64,000 bases of DNA from Streptomyces lasiicapitis. GTDB lineage: Bacteria; Actinomycetota; Actinomycetes; Streptomycetales; Streptomycetaceae. The notes beneath the pieces are model-generated. The model saw only the letters and a list, made by a program, of their open reading frames with translations, searched no databases and was not told the DNA's origin. The translations under genes and the position numbers were made by a program. This document shows, piece by piece, positions 8,136-16,592 of this stretch (its first letter is position 1; the number at the start of each line of letters is the position of its first letter). Where the stretch lies: positions 124,001 to 188,000 of the forward strand of contig NZ_BMNG01000016.1 in assembly GCF_014646335.1 (NCBI RefSeq), written 5' to 3'.

Positions 8136-9059
8136 CTACGGCGTGTACACGGCGTCACTGCCGTACAGCTCCCTCGTGAACGCGGAGACATCGGCGCTGC
8201 GGTCGGCGCCGTTGAGGTTGTACGTCAGGTAGACGCCGTATCCCTCGCTGACGGTGCGGCGGGCGAGGTTGGCGGCCGTGCTCTGTGAGGTGCGGCCGAT
8301 CTCGACTGCCGCCGGTGAGAGCTTCGACTTGGGCAGGGCGATGCCGGGGACCTGCCAGGAGCCGTAGTACGGGTTCCAGGCGTAGTCGAACTTGGACGAG
8401 ATGTTGACCCCGCCGTAGGAGAGGCGGGACGCGGCCGGGCCGATGTTGTAGAGGCTGATGATCTTGTTCGGCATGTTCGCGCGCAGCGCCGTCACCAGGT
8501 GCACGAACGAGCTGGCGTTGGGCTGGCCGGTGCCGTTGTTGCCGTACTCGGCGTACTCGTCGTCGAAGTCGATGCCGTCGAGGTTGTACTTGCTGACGGT
8601 GTCCGACAGTTGCTTCGCGAACGCCGAAGCCGCTTGCCGGTTCGGGAAGTTGGCGAAGCCCGCGCCCTGGTGGTTGCCGAGGACCGACAGGACGACCTTG
8701 ATGCCCTTCTGCTGCAACGGCCGTATCTGCGTCGCGGCGTTGTCGAGGACGCGCTGCACGTTCTCGTTGAAGTGCAGGTACGCCGACTTCTTGCCCGTGT
8801 CGTAGTTGATGTTCGCCGCGAAGATCACGGCGACGTCGAAGACGTTGTCGCCCCCCTTGGCGAGGGTGTACTTGCCGACGTTCAGCATGCTGTTGTCGTT
8901 CACCTCGACGTACGCCACCGAGGTCGGCCCCTGCTTCTTGGGAGCGGGAGCGGGGGCCGCCGCCGCGCCGGTCGAGGTGGTCGTGCCGAAGGCGAGGGCC
9001 GCGACTGCCGAGAGCGCGAGCGCGGCCGTCCGCGCTCTGCTCCGTACCAGAGTGAACAT
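8136..9059 (-). CDS. Secreted GH18 endo-beta-N-acetylglucosaminidase (EndoH-like)
   Basis: The 307-residue precursor has a Sec signal peptide (RTAALALSAVAALAFG, cut near AAAAP). A single GH18 barrel resembling Streptomyces endoglycosidase H follows. The catalytic signature DGIDFDDEYAEYG near residue 175 supplies the D-x-D-x-E residues. Upstream strands (VAVIFAANINYD, KGIKVVLSVLGNHQGAGF) also fit. The predicted reaction is cleavage of the chitobiose core of N-linked high-mannose glycans, outside the cell. I chose the ATG at 9059 because GGGAG sits about ten bases upstream; an in-frame ATG at 9077 lacks a site and would extend the signal peptide. It is monocistronic, and the 296-base upstream gap holds no other gene. 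Confidence 0.93.
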   Translation of the reverse strand: MFTLVRSRARTAALALSAVAALAFGTTTSTGAAAAPAPAPKKQGPTSVAYVEVNDNSMLNVGKYTLAKGGDNVFDVAVIFAANINYDTGKKSAYLHFNENVQRVLDNAATQIRPLQQKGIKVVLSVLGNHQGAGFANFPNRQAASAFAKQLSDTVSKYNLDGIDFDDEYAEYGNNGTGQPNASSFVHLVTALRANMPNKIISLYNIGPAASRLSYGGVNISSKFDYAWNPYYGSWQVPGIALPKSKLSPAAVEIGRTSQSTAANLARRTVSEGYGVYLTYNLNGADRSADVSAFTRELYGSDAVYTP

Positions 9060-9355
9060 CGTTGATCGGTCTCCCATCACGTGGGGCGGCGCCCCGACTT
9101 GTTCGAAAGCGCCGAGTGAGCTCTCCGAGTTTTCCGCTTCTGTGACCGAATCCCAAGAATCATGCGCGATTTCTTTACGACTCCCCCGTACCTCGCGCCA
9201 CAACCCGACGCCCAGGTAAGGGCGTTAGCACCCCCCAAGTCCACGCTTTCGGCGTTCTTGCCAGCCCCGTTTCGCCTGCCCCTGGCTCCGGTCCGCGGCC
9301 GCCAAGGGGTCCGCCCTGGGCGCGCGCCGCCTTCCTCGCGCCCAGGGTGAGGGCT

Positions 9356-10201
9356 CTAGCGGAAGGCCGGCAGGTTGCGCACGACCCACTCGTCGAAGGG
9401 GCTGGCCTGCCGCCGGAGGACGTTCTCCACGTCGGGGCTGATCGCCTGCTCGGCAGGCAGCGGGACGCCGAGGACATCCAGGGTGCCGTCGATGACCTCT
9501 TCGGGCATGAACTGCGCCATGTGCGCGTGGGCCTCCTCGCGGGACAGCTCCACGAAGGCGACTTCCTCACCCAGGGCCCGGGAGATCGCTGCGGTCTGCT
9601 GGCGCGGGCTGATGGCCACGGGCCCGGTCAGTTCGTACGTACGGCCCGCGTGCCCGTCTTCGTGCAATGCCGCTGCGGCGACCGCGGCGATGTCGGCCGG
9701 GTCGATGACCGGCAGGGCCACATCGCCGAACGGCGCGAAGACCGTCCGCTTCGCGCGCACCGACTCGGCCCAGGCGAAGGCGTTGGAGGCGAAGCCGCCC
9801 GGGCGCAGGATCGTGAAGTCCGCTCCGGACGCGCGCACTGCGGCTTCGAATTCGCGCAGCCGGGTGTGGGAGAGCGCCTCGGGACGGGTGGAGTTGATCT
9901 GGGAGGAGAGCAGGACTATCCGCTTGACCCCGGCGCTCAGGGCCGCGTCGAGAAGGGCGTCCGGGCTTTCGCCGTGGCCGTTGAGCTCGCCGCCCAGCAG
10001 GAGGAAGAAGGCGTCGGCGCCGTCGAGGACGGGCCGCATGCTCGTGCTGTTGCCGATGTCGGCCTGGGCGTGCCTGACCTCGGCCGGGAGTCCTTCGGAC
10101 TCAGGACGTCGCGAGACAGCCACGACGTCCTCGCCCGCCTCGGCCAGCAGGGGCACCAAGGTCCGTCCGATGTTGCCGGTTGCGCCTGTCACCACGATCA
10201 T
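9356..10201 (-). CDS. NmrA-like NAD(P)H-binding oxidoreductase
   Basis: This 281-residue atypical short-chain dehydrogenase has the N-terminal Rossmann motif VTGATGNIGR (G-x2-G-x2-G). It also has LSSQINS and the YELTGP region typical of NmrA/QOR2-type NAD(P)H-binding proteins. The classical Tyr-x3-Lys catalytic pair is not evident, so it may be a redox sensor or quinone reductase. GGAG five bases before the ATG gives a good start. It is divergent from a TetR gene across an 81-bp region with two related operator-like sites, so repression by that TetR is likely. Confidence 0.88.
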   Translation of the reverse strand: MIVVTGATGNIGRTLVPLLAEAGEDVVAVSRRPESEGLPAEVRHAQADIGNSTSMRPVLDGADAFFLLLGGELNGHGESPDALLDAALSAGVKRIVLLSSQINSTRPEALSHTRLREFEAAVRASGADFTILRPGGFASNAFAWAESVRAKRTVFAPFGDVALPVIDPADIAAVAAAALHEDGHAGRTYELTGPVAISPRQQTAAISRALGEEVAFVELSREEAHAHMAQFMPEEVIDGTLDVLGVPLPAEQAISPDVENVLRRQASPFDEWVVRNLPAFR

Positions 10202-10217
10202 TGCGACTCCATATGTT

Positions 10218-10292
10218 AGTTAGTTGACTGACTCACTTGGACCGTAGCACGGCCGCACCGGGGATTGTCTATAGTTAGTTGGGTGACTGACT
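10218..10292. promoter_or_regulatory. Twin TetR operator sites in the divergent NmrA/TetR promoter
   Basis: Two copies of AGTTAGT...ACTGACT occur: 10218-10233 with a 2-base spacer, and 10273-10292 with a 6-base spacer. The second overlaps the proposed TetR start (GTG at 10283). TATAGT at 10270-10275 lies at -10 distance from that GTG, so the TetR transcript is probably leaderless and the second site would block its own start. The first site covers the promoter of the oxidoreductase gene. Confidence 0.7.
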
Positions 10293-10885
10293 CAGTGAAG
10301 CCCAGGGCGCGGGCGGCCGACAAGCGCCGACGACTCACGACCGAGGCGGCCCGAGTCCTGCACGAGCAGGGCGTCGAGCGCACCACCCTCGCCGACATCG
10401 CACGCGCGGCCGACGTCCCCGTCGGGAACGTCTACTACTACTTCAAGACCAAGGACGACCTGGTTCTGGCCGCCCTCTCCGAGCACAGCGCACACCTCGC
10501 CGAGTTCACCGGCCGCCTGGACCGGTTGCCCGACCCCCGCGACCGTCTCAAGGCCCTGATCGAGGCATGGGTCGACCAGCGCGAGGTCGCCGCCCGCTAC
10601 GGCTGCCCCACCGGCACCCTGGCTGTCGAACTCGACAAACGCGCCGACGGAACCCTCGACGAGGAGGCCGGCACGGTGATCCGGCGCCTGCTGGAGTGGA
10701 CCGGAGACCAGTTCCGAGCCCTGGACCTGCCTGACCCGGACGACCTCGCGGTCACTCTCATCTCCGCCTATCAGGGCATGTCACTCCTCGCCAACGCCTT
10801 GCGCGACCCGGACCTCATGACCCGCGAGGGCACCCGTCTCCTGGGCTGGCTCAACTCCCTGCAGGCTCCCGACCAGACGGCCTGA
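10283..10885 (+). CDS. TetR-family transcriptional regulator
   Basis: The product is 200 residues from the GTG at 10283. The N-terminal helix-turn-helix is complete: RLTTEAARVLHEQGVERTTL, ADIARAADVPVGNVYYYFKT, then KDDLVLAAL. The C-terminal all-helical domain has YGCPTGTLAVELDK, a Cys- and Asp-containing stretch that fits the TetR_C subgroup regulating quinone/NmrA-type reductases. An in-frame TTG at 10265 is possible but would place the start upstream of the -10 box. Binding to the two AGTTAGT/ACTGACT sites in its own promoter region, giving autoregulation and control of the divergent reductase, is inferred from position and symmetry. Confidence 0.9.
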   Translation: MTDSVKPRARAADKRRRLTTEAARVLHEQGVERTTLADIARAADVPVGNVYYYFKTKDDLVLAALSEHSAHLAEFTGRLDRLPDPRDRLKALIEAWVDQREVAARYGCPTGTLAVELDKRADGTLDEEAGTVIRRLLEWTGDQFRALDLPDPDDLAVTLISAYQGMSLLANALRDPDLMTREGTRLLGWLNSLQAPDQTA

Positions 10886-10934
10886 CCCTGCGGGCGATCA
10901 CCAGCCGTCCGTCACGCCCAGGCATGCCGGTGAG

Positions 10935-10964
10935 GGCGCCGGCCGCGGCCCCGCGACCGGCGCC
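10935..10964. terminator. Hairpin downstream of the TetR gene
   Basis: GGCGCCGG (10935-10942) pairs perfectly with CCGGCGCC (10957-10964) around a 14-base loop, 50 bases after the TetR stop. It has no T-run, as is common in Streptomyces. The rest of 10886-11112 shows no gene. Confidence 0.5.
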
Positions 10965-11112
10965 GCCATGGCCAACGCCGACAGGATCGACTCCTTGAGC
11001 AGCACGACGGTCGCCGCTCCCGCAACAGGCTCTTTTTGCCCACCACCTCTCGGGGGGGCAGAAGTGCCGTGTGGGTACTGTGAGTTGTGCGTGACCGGTG
11101 CGTGAAGTGGTC

Positions 11113-11142
11113 TTGTCACGCTGTCTGCTCGGTCCCCATAAT
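11113..11142 (+). promoter_or_regulatory. Promoter of the trypsin gene
   Basis: TTGTCA (11113-11118) and CATAAT (11137-11142) are separated by 18 bases, close to a vegetative sigma-70-type consensus. The start of transcription would be near 11149, leaving a leader of about 145 bases before the trypsin TTG start. Confidence 0.5.
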
Positions 11143-11292
11143 CACGGAAGCATTTTACGGGCTCACCCCACTGGGCCCGGACACCTTGCGGTCAACTGCC
11201 CTTCTCCACGCGGTTTTTCCGAAGGGCGCCTCCGGTCAAGGGGTTGGCATGAGCCCGTCAGGGTGCTAATCCCCCCACCGAGAGGAAGTCCG

Positions 11293-12099
11293 TTGAAGAA
11301 CACGGTCACGCACCTCAAGAAGGCCGCCGCCATCGGCGCCGTCACCATCGCCGCCCTCAGCCTCAACCCGGCCAACTCCTGGGCTGTGCCCGCCGATGGG
11401 CCCGGCGGCGACGGTCCCCGCACGAGGGTCGTCGGCGGCACCCCGGCCGAGCAGGGCGAGTTCCCGTTCATGGTCCGGCTGTCCATGGGCTGTGGCGGCT
11501 CGCTGCTCGAGAAGGACGTCGTGCTGACGGCCGCCCACTGCGTCGACGGCAGCAGCGACAACCCCGACGTCACCGCCACCGGCGGCGTGGTGGACCTGGA
11601 GTCGCCGGACGCCGTCACGGTCAAGGCCACCAAGGTCATCCAGGCTCCCGGCTACAACGGCACCGGCAAGGACTGGGCCGTGATCAAGCTGGAGAAGGCC
11701 ATCGACCAGCCCACGCTGCCGATAGCCGAGAACGACTCGTACAACAAGGGCGACTTCACCATCGCCGGCTGGGGTGCCGACAAGGAGGGCGGCAACCAGC
11801 AGCGCCACCTCCTCAAGGCCCAGGTGCCGTTCGTGGACGACGCGACCTGCAAGGGCGCCTACTCCAACTTGGTCGAGAAGGAAGAGCTGTGCGCCGGGAA
11901 GATGGACACCGGCGGCGTCGACACCTGTCAGGGCGACTCCGGCGGCCCCATGTTCCGCAAGGACGACAGCGACAAGTTCGTCCAGGTCGGCATCGTGAGC
12001 TGGGGCGAGGGCTGCGCCCGTCCGTCCAAGCCGGGTGTCTACACCGAGGTGAGCAACTTCGCGGCAGACATCAAGAAGGCGGCCGGCGAGCTGGGCTGA
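11293..12099 (+). CDS. Secreted trypsin-like serine protease (S1, chymotrypsin fold)
   Basis: The 268-residue preproenzyme resembles Streptomyces griseus trypsin. A signal peptide (AAAIGAVTIAALSLN..) is followed by a short propeptide ending in TR before the mature N-terminus VVGGTPAEQGEFPFMVRL. The triad is visible: His in LTAAHC, Asp in GKDWAVIKL, Ser in CQGDSGGP. The Asp six residues before the catalytic Ser (VDTCQGDS) predicts cleavage after Lys/Arg. Cysteines are placed for the usual disulfides. The TTG at 11293 is the best start (GAGGAAG upstream, correct signal length); upstream in-frame codons would put extra residues before the signal. Activation needs cleavage after Arg, possibly by another secreted protease. 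Confidence 0.95.
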   Translation: MKNTVTHLKKAAAIGAVTIAALSLNPANSWAVPADGPGGDGPRTRVVGGTPAEQGEFPFMVRLSMGCGGSLLEKDVVLTAAHCVDGSSDNPDVTATGGVVDLESPDAVTVKATKVIQAPGYNGTGKDWAVIKLEKAIDQPTLPIAENDSYNKGDFTIAGWGADKEGGNQQRHLLKAQVPFVDDATCKGAYSNLVEKEELCAGKMDTGGVDTCQGDSGGPMFRKDDSDKFVQVGIVSWGEGCARPSKPGVYTEVSNFAADIKKAAGELG

Positions 12100-12149
12100 C
12101 TCCCCTCGACGGGCGGGCCGCCGTTTGAGCCCGTCCGGTGAGTCTTCAC

Positions 12150-12200
12150 GCGCCGTACGTCCGCGGGGACCGGTTCCGCCGCCCCGCGGACGTACGGCGC
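12150..12200. terminator. Bidirectional terminator, 19-bp perfect stem
   Basis: Left arm 12150-12168 and right arm 12182-12200 are perfect complements (19 bp) around a 13-base loop. It sits between the convergent trypsin and isomerase genes and can serve both. Confidence 0.85.
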
Positions 12201-12276
12201 ACTGATGTGGCCGACGGCAACACCCCTGTACCGGCGCGGCATTGGCACGGTGCACACCGACACTGCCCCAGAGCCC

Positions 12277-13098
12277 TCACCTCCGGAGCCAGGCGCTGAC
12301 CCCCTCCCGCCACTCCTCGAACAGCTCCCGCTCCCCCACGATCTCCACCCCGTCCGAAGGCAGGACGGAATCCCGCTGGTACATGAGCAGCAGCAGCGCC
12401 GCCGCCGAGCCGCGCAGGGTCACGGCCGCTTCCCCGGTCGTACGTTCCGTCGCGTCGGAACGCCGTACGGTGGGCGCCTCGCAGGTGAGGTCGATCAGCC
12501 AGTCGCCCTCCACCCCGGGAGCCGTGTCCGTCGCGTGGAAGTGGAGGGTCCGGCCGGGGCCGAGCAGCGCGCGCATCGCCTCGACGGACTCGTACACCTG
12601 CGGCAGTTCTACGAAGCCCAGCCACTCGGCCAGGGCGTCGAGGGCGACGTCGTGGTCCAGGGCGTACGTCCCGTCGACGGCCGCGACCGCGTCCGCGCGG
12701 TGCACCACCGTCTCCACCGTCATGCGGCGCGCCCAGAACACCGGGGTGCCGTCCGGCGCCACCGTCCACACCCGCGCGTCCGGTCCCGCCTTGCGCAGAG
12801 CGTCCGCGAACAGCGCCGCGCCCTCGGCCAGCCAGGAGCCGAGCGCGGCGGTGTCCGCCCGGTCGTCGCCGGTCACGTCGTTCACCTGGTCGTCCGGCAC
12901 CGGGCCCGTCGCCCGGCTGCGGACGACCTCCTCGGACCAGCGGTGCGCGCCGCCCAGGTGCCGCAGCAGGTCGCCGAGGCTCCAGCCGGCACAGGTCGGC
13001 ACCGGGGCGGCGAGGTCGGCGCCCTTGATCGACGCGGTCAACAGCTCGGTCTGCGTGACGATTTCGGCGGCGTAGCGGTCCAAGGTCAAGTCGCTCAT
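12277..13098 (-). CDS. Maleylpyruvate isomerase family (mycothiol-dependent) protein
   Basis: The 273-residue protein has an N-terminal DinB/MDMPI-like helical domain. It starts MSDLTLDRYAAEIVTQTELL and carries the diagnostic VPTCAGWSLGDLLRHLGGAH, in which the His contributes to the metal site of the family. A middle VHRADAVAAVDG segment and a C-terminal domain with VTLRGSAAALLLLMYQR follow. Family members act as mycothiol-S-transferases or isomerases in actinobacteria, but the substrate here is unknown. It lies 50 bases downstream of the ABC exporter gene and is probably cotranscribed. Frames extending further upstream than 13098 are antisense-like translations of the ABC gene and were not used. 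Confidence 0.87.
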   Translation of the reverse strand: MSDLTLDRYAAEIVTQTELLTASIKGADLAAPVPTCAGWSLGDLLRHLGGAHRWSEEVVRSRATGPVPDDQVNDVTGDDRADTAALGSWLAEGAALFADALRKAGPDARVWTVAPDGTPVFWARRMTVETVVHRADAVAAVDGTYALDHDVALDALAEWLGFVELPQVYESVEAMRALLGPGRTLHFHATDTAPGVEGDWLIDLTCEAPTVRRSDATERTTGEAAVTLRGSAAALLLLMYQRDSVLPSDGVEIVGERELFEEWREGVSAWLRR

Positions 13099-13148
13099 GC
13101 GGTCACGATAGGCGACACCCCGGCGCTCCGGCCCGCCACTTTTCCCGG

Positions 13149-15011
13149 TCACGACGACGTCGCCAGGAACTGCGTCGCCGCCAGCTCCCCGTACAGCGGG
13201 TCCCCCTGGACCAGTTCGTCGTGCGTGCCCACCGCGCGTACCCGGCCCGCGTCCATGACGACGATCCGGTCGGCCAGCGTGACCGTGGACAGGCGGTGCG
13301 CGACGACGAGGACCGTCACGTCCCGCGACACCTCCGCGACCACGTCGCGCAGCGCGAGTTCGTTGACGGCGTCCAGTTGCGAGGTCGCCTCGTCCAGGAG
13401 CAGAAGGCGGGGCTTGCGCAGCAGGGCGCGGGCGATCGCCACGCGCTGGCGTTCGCCGCCGGAGAGCTTGGAGCCGCGGTGGCCGACCACGGTGTCCAGG
13501 CCTTCGGGCAGCTTCTCGACGAGGGCGTCGAGACGGGCGCGTACGAGGACCTCGTGGATGTCGGCCTCGGTGGCGTCGGGCGCGGCGAACATCAGGTTCT
13601 CGCGCACGGTGCCCGCGAGGACGGGGGCGTCCTGCTCGACGTATCCGATGGTGGCGCGCAGTGCGGCGAGCGGCCATTCCTGTACGTCCTTGCCGTCGAC
13701 GAGGACGCGGCCGCCCGTCGCCTCGTAGAACCGCTCGATGAGCCCGAAGACGGTCGTCTTGCCCGCGCCGGACGGACCGACGAAGGCGGTCATGCCGGGG
13801 CCGGGGACGGTGAAGCTCACGCCGTGGTGGACGTACGGGAGCTCCGGGCGGTAGCGGAAGGTGACGTCCTCGAAGACGACGGAGGCGGGCGCGCGTTCGG
13901 CGGCCGGGACGGCCGGCTGCGTGAGCTCGGTGAGGTCCTCCGTCTCCATCCGCTCCGCCTGCACGATGCGGGCCACCGCGGCGGAGCCCACCTGGTACTG
14001 GGTGACGGCCTCGATGAGGCGGCTCACCGGGTCGATCAGGTAGAAGAGCAGCATCAAAAACGCCACCAGTGTGGCGACCGAGATCGCGCCGGAGGCGACG
14101 CGCGAGCCGCCCACGCCGAGGACCCCCAGGAACGACACCTGGATGGAGAAGCCCATCGAACTCCACGCCACCGCCTGCCACTTGGCCGACTTCACCCCGT
14201 GCCGCCACGCCTCCCGCGCCGCCTCCTCGACCTTGGCCACCTCGCGCTGCTCCGCGCCGGAGGCCTTCAGGGTGCGGAAGGCGCCGAAGGCGCGCTCCAG
14301 GGCGGCCGAGATCATGCCGACGGCTTCCTGGGCGCGCTGGGTGGCCTTGGAGATCTTCGGCATGACCAGGGCCGTGGAGGCGCCGATGATGACGATGACG
14401 CCCAGCGTGACGCCGAGCAGCACCGCGTCCATCCAGGCCATCATCACGATCGTCGCGACGATGGTGAGGGCGCCGGAGAAGCCCGACACCACGGCCTGGG
14501 TGGTGACCGCCTGGAGCAGCGTGGTGTCCGAGGTGACGCGCGACATCAGATCGCCCGGCTGTACGCGCTCGACCTCGGAGACCTTCAGCCGCAGCAGGCG
14601 GCCGATCAGGGAGCGGCGTGAGTCGAGGACGACGGACTGCGCGGTGCGTTCCAGGATGTAGCTGCCGAGCGAGTCGACCGCGGTGCCGATCACCAGGAGC
14701 CCGCTCAGGAGGATGAGGATCGAGGTGATCGACTCGTCGTCCGAGAGCCGGGTCACCAACTGCTCGATGGCGACCGGCTGGGCGAGACCGGCGGCCGCGC
14801 CGATCAGGGTGAACAGCGCGCCGAGGGCCACGACGCCGCGGTGCGGGCGGAAGTGGCGGTACAGGACGGTCCAGGTCTCCCGAGCGGGGAGCCGCTCGGT
14901 CTTCTCCTTCTCGGGACTCTTCGCGGAGTCGTTCTGCTCGGTCGTGCTCCCGTCGGTCGGATCTCTTTCGGCATGCGGCTGCTTGTCGAACATCGGTTCT
15001 GGACTAGTCAC
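13149..15011 (-). CDS. ABC exporter, fused permease and ATPase
   Basis: This 620-residue half-transporter of the MsbA/LmrA type works as a dimer. Residues 1-50 are a charged cytoplasmic tail. Residues 55-330 hold six membrane helices (GVVALGALFTLIGAAAGLA onward). The ATPase domain has Walker A GPSGAGKTT, Q-loop YVEQDAPVLAG, signature LSGGERQRVAIARAL, Walker B LLLLDEATS and H-loop VAHRLS. The substrate cannot be read; multidrug or lipid export is usual. The first codon is GTG at 15011 with no strong ribosome site, and an ATG six codons later is possible. It follows the MarR gene by 80 bases, a gap filled by a tandem repeat, and may be controlled with it. Confidence 0.92.
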   Translation of the reverse strand: MTSPEPMFDKQPHAERDPTDGSTTEQNDSAKSPEKEKTERLPARETWTVLYRHFRPHRGVVALGALFTLIGAAAGLAQPVAIEQLVTRLSDDESITSILILLSGLLVIGTAVDSLGSYILERTAQSVVLDSRRSLIGRLLRLKVSEVERVQPGDLMSRVTSDTTLLQAVTTQAVVSGFSGALTIVATIVMMAWMDAVLLGVTLGVIVIIGASTALVMPKISKATQRAQEAVGMISAALERAFGAFRTLKASGAEQREVAKVEEAAREAWRHGVKSAKWQAVAWSSMGFSIQVSFLGVLGVGGSRVASGAISVATLVAFLMLLFYLIDPVSRLIEAVTQYQVGSAAVARIVQAERMETEDLTELTQPAVPAAERAPASVVFEDVTFRYRPELPYVHHGVSFTVPGPGMTAFVGPSGAGKTTVFGLIERFYEATGGRVLVDGKDVQEWPLAALRATIGYVEQDAPVLAGTVRENLMFAAPDATEADIHEVLVRARLDALVEKLPEGLDTVVGHRGSKLSGGERQRVAIARALLRKPRLLLLDEATSQLDAVNELALRDVVAEVSRDVTVLVVAHRLSTVTLADRIVVMDAGRVRAVGTHDELVQGDPLYGELAATQFLATSS

Positions 15012-15034
15012 ACACGACAGGACGCGTCAGCGCG

Positions 15035-15076
15035 CGTTCCACCTGACCGAAAGGTCGTTCCATCTGACCGAAAGAC
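15035..15076. repeat. Two tandem 21-bp repeats between MarR and ABC genes
   Basis: The units 15035-15055 and 15056-15076 match at 18 of 21 positions, with shared core CTGACCGAAAG. They sit just before the ABC start and after the MarR stop, where a regulator-binding site or a 5' leader element could be. Confidence 0.6.
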
Positions 15077-15091
15077 GCAGGCGCCCGCGGC

Positions 15092-15556
15092 TCAGATCGC
15101 GGCCTTCCGCCCGCTCAGCTCCGCCGCCCGAGCAGCCGCGCTGACGGTGATCTTCCGCAGCACCCCCTGGAGTTCCGCGATCTCGGTTTCGTCCACGCCG
15201 ATGGCCTCACCGATGGCCTGGGGCACGTGGGCGGCCTGCTCGCGCATCTCGCGCCCTTCGGCGGTGAGTACGACGGCGACCGAGCGCTCGTCGTCGGGGC
15301 GCCGCCGCCGCTCCACGAGGCCGCGCGCCTCCAGCCGCTTCAGGAGCGGGGACAGGGTGTTGTAGTCGAGCTGCAACTCCTCCACCAGCGCCCGCACGGT
15401 GCTCTCGTCGCGCCGCCACAGCACCAGCATCACCAGGTACTGCGGATAGGTCAGACCCAGCGGGTCGAGGAGCACCCGGTAGACGGACGTGACGCTGCGC
15501 GAGGCCGCATAGAGGTCGAAGCAGAGCAGCTCGGCCAACGGTGACTTGGCTTCCAT
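15092..15556 (-). CDS. MarR-family regulator, OhrR-like with sensing cysteine
   Basis: The 154-residue winged-helix protein belongs to the OhrR branch. Near the N-terminus it has LLCFDLYAASR, where the Cys matches the peroxide-reactive Cys15 of OhrR, followed by LTYPQYLVMLVLW and the recognition region TLSPLLKRLEARGLVERRR. The wing carries DDERSV. OhrR proteins repress until the Cys is oxidised by organic hydroperoxides; that function is inferred from the conserved Cys. The ATG at 15556 gives the usual N-terminal length; a GTG three codons earlier is possible. It is divergent from a haloperoxidase-like hydrolase, with a perfect palindrome between. Confidence 0.9.
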   Translation of the reverse strand: MEAKSPLAELLCFDLYAASRSVTSVYRVLLDPLGLTYPQYLVMLVLWRRDESTVRALVEELQLDYNTLSPLLKRLEARGLVERRRRPDDERSVAVVLTAEGREMREQAAHVPQAIGEAIGVDETEIAELQGVLRKITVSAAARAAELSGRKAAI

Positions 15557-15589
15557 GGGGACCACTGTAATTCAGACCACTGCGTGAGC

Positions 15590-15632
15590 GATTACCTCGC
15601 GAAGGATTACCTCGCACACGATCTAATCGTGT
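15590..15632. promoter_or_regulatory. MarR operator: 17-bp palindrome plus direct repeats
   Basis: ACACGAT-CTA-ATCGTGT (15616-15632) is perfectly symmetrical. Just upstream, GATTACCTCGC is repeated at 15590-15600 and 15605-15615. All lie between the divergent MarR and hydrolase starts, so this is the likely binding region for the MarR protein. Confidence 0.7.
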
Positions 15633-15674
15633 ACTGTCTTCTTACGTCAGCAAGAGGAAACGAGAGGAACGGGC

Positions 15675-16517
15675 ATGCCGTACATCACCGTCGGTGCCGA
15701 GAACAGCACGTCGATCGACCTCTACTACGAGGACCACGGCACGGGACGCCCCGTGGTGCTCATCCACGGCTATCCGCTGGACGGGGGCTCCTGGGAGAAG
15801 CAGGTGCCCGCGCTGCTCGAGTCCGGGCACCGGGTCATCACCTACGACCGGCGCGGCTTCGGCCGCTCGGGCCGGCCGACCACGGGCTACGACTACGACA
15901 CCTTCGCCTCGGACCTCGACATCCTGATGCGCACGCTGGACCTGCGGGACGCCGTGCTCGTCGGGTTCTCGATGGGCAGCGGCGAGGTCACCCGCTATCT
16001 GTCCAAGTACGGGACGGAGCGCGTCACGAAGGCGGCCTTCCTCGGCCTGCTCCAGCCGTTCCTGCTCAAGACCGACGACAACCCGCGCGGCGTCGACCAG
16101 TCCGTGTTCGACGGCATCCTCGCCGCCGTGAAGGCCGATCGGTACGCGTACTTCGACGCCTTCTACGCCGACTTCTACAACACCGACGAGACGCTCGGCT
16201 CTCGCCTCAGCGAGGCCGCGCTGCGCGCCAGCTGGAACGTGGCCGCGGGCGCGTCCGCCCACGCATCGGTCGCGGCCGTCCCGACCTGGACCACCGACTT
16301 CCGCGCCGACTCCGCCGCGATAGCCGCGTCCGGCCTGCCCACGCTGCTCCTGCACGGGACCGCCGACCGCATCCTGCCGATCGACGCCACCGCCCGCGCG
16401 TTCCGCGAGATCCTGCCGGACTCCACGTACGTCGAGATCGACGGCGCCCCGCACGGCTTGCTGTGGACCCACTCCGAGGAGGTCAACGAGGCGCTGGTCG
16501 CCTTCCTCGCGAAGTGA
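15675..16517 (+). CDS. Alpha/beta hydrolase, cofactor-free chloroperoxidase type
   Basis: This 280-residue alpha/beta-hydrolase has the oxyanion motif LIHGYPLDGGSWE. The nucleophile elbow GFSMGSGEV is near residue 100, the acid is in LHGTADRILP, and the His in DGAPHGLLWTH. The sequence pattern DRRGFGRSGRP and GEVTRYLSKYG is typical of bacterial non-haem chloroperoxidases/perhydrolases, which can make or use peracids. GAGGAACGGGC precedes the ATG. It stands alone on the plus strand, divergent from the OhrR-like gene, so induction by organic peroxide is plausible. Confidence 0.9.
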   Translation: MPYITVGAENSTSIDLYYEDHGTGRPVVLIHGYPLDGGSWEKQVPALLESGHRVITYDRRGFGRSGRPTTGYDYDTFASDLDILMRTLDLRDAVLVGFSMGSGEVTRYLSKYGTERVTKAAFLGLLQPFLLKTDDNPRGVDQSVFDGILAAVKADRYAYFDAFYADFYNTDETLGSRLSEAALRASWNVAAGASAHASVAAVPTWTTDFRADSAAIAASGLPTLLLHGTADRILPIDATARAFREILPDSTYVEIDGAPHGLLWTHSEEVNEALVAFLAK

Positions 16518-16592
16518 GCACACTCGCGCAAGGCCTGATGAGCACACCCACGTAGGGACTCAACAGGCCTAAGCAGGGACCGACCAGGCCGG

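Noticed and set aside
10898..11119. 73-codon minus-strand frame before the trypsin gene
   Set aside because: It overlaps the trypsin promoter and a hairpin, and the sequence has no recognisable pattern.
12277..14208. 643-codon minus-strand frame continuing upstream of the isomerase gene
   Set aside because: Beyond 13098 it is an Arg/Gly-rich translation of the ABC gene in another frame; the isomerase fold and ATG begin at 13098.
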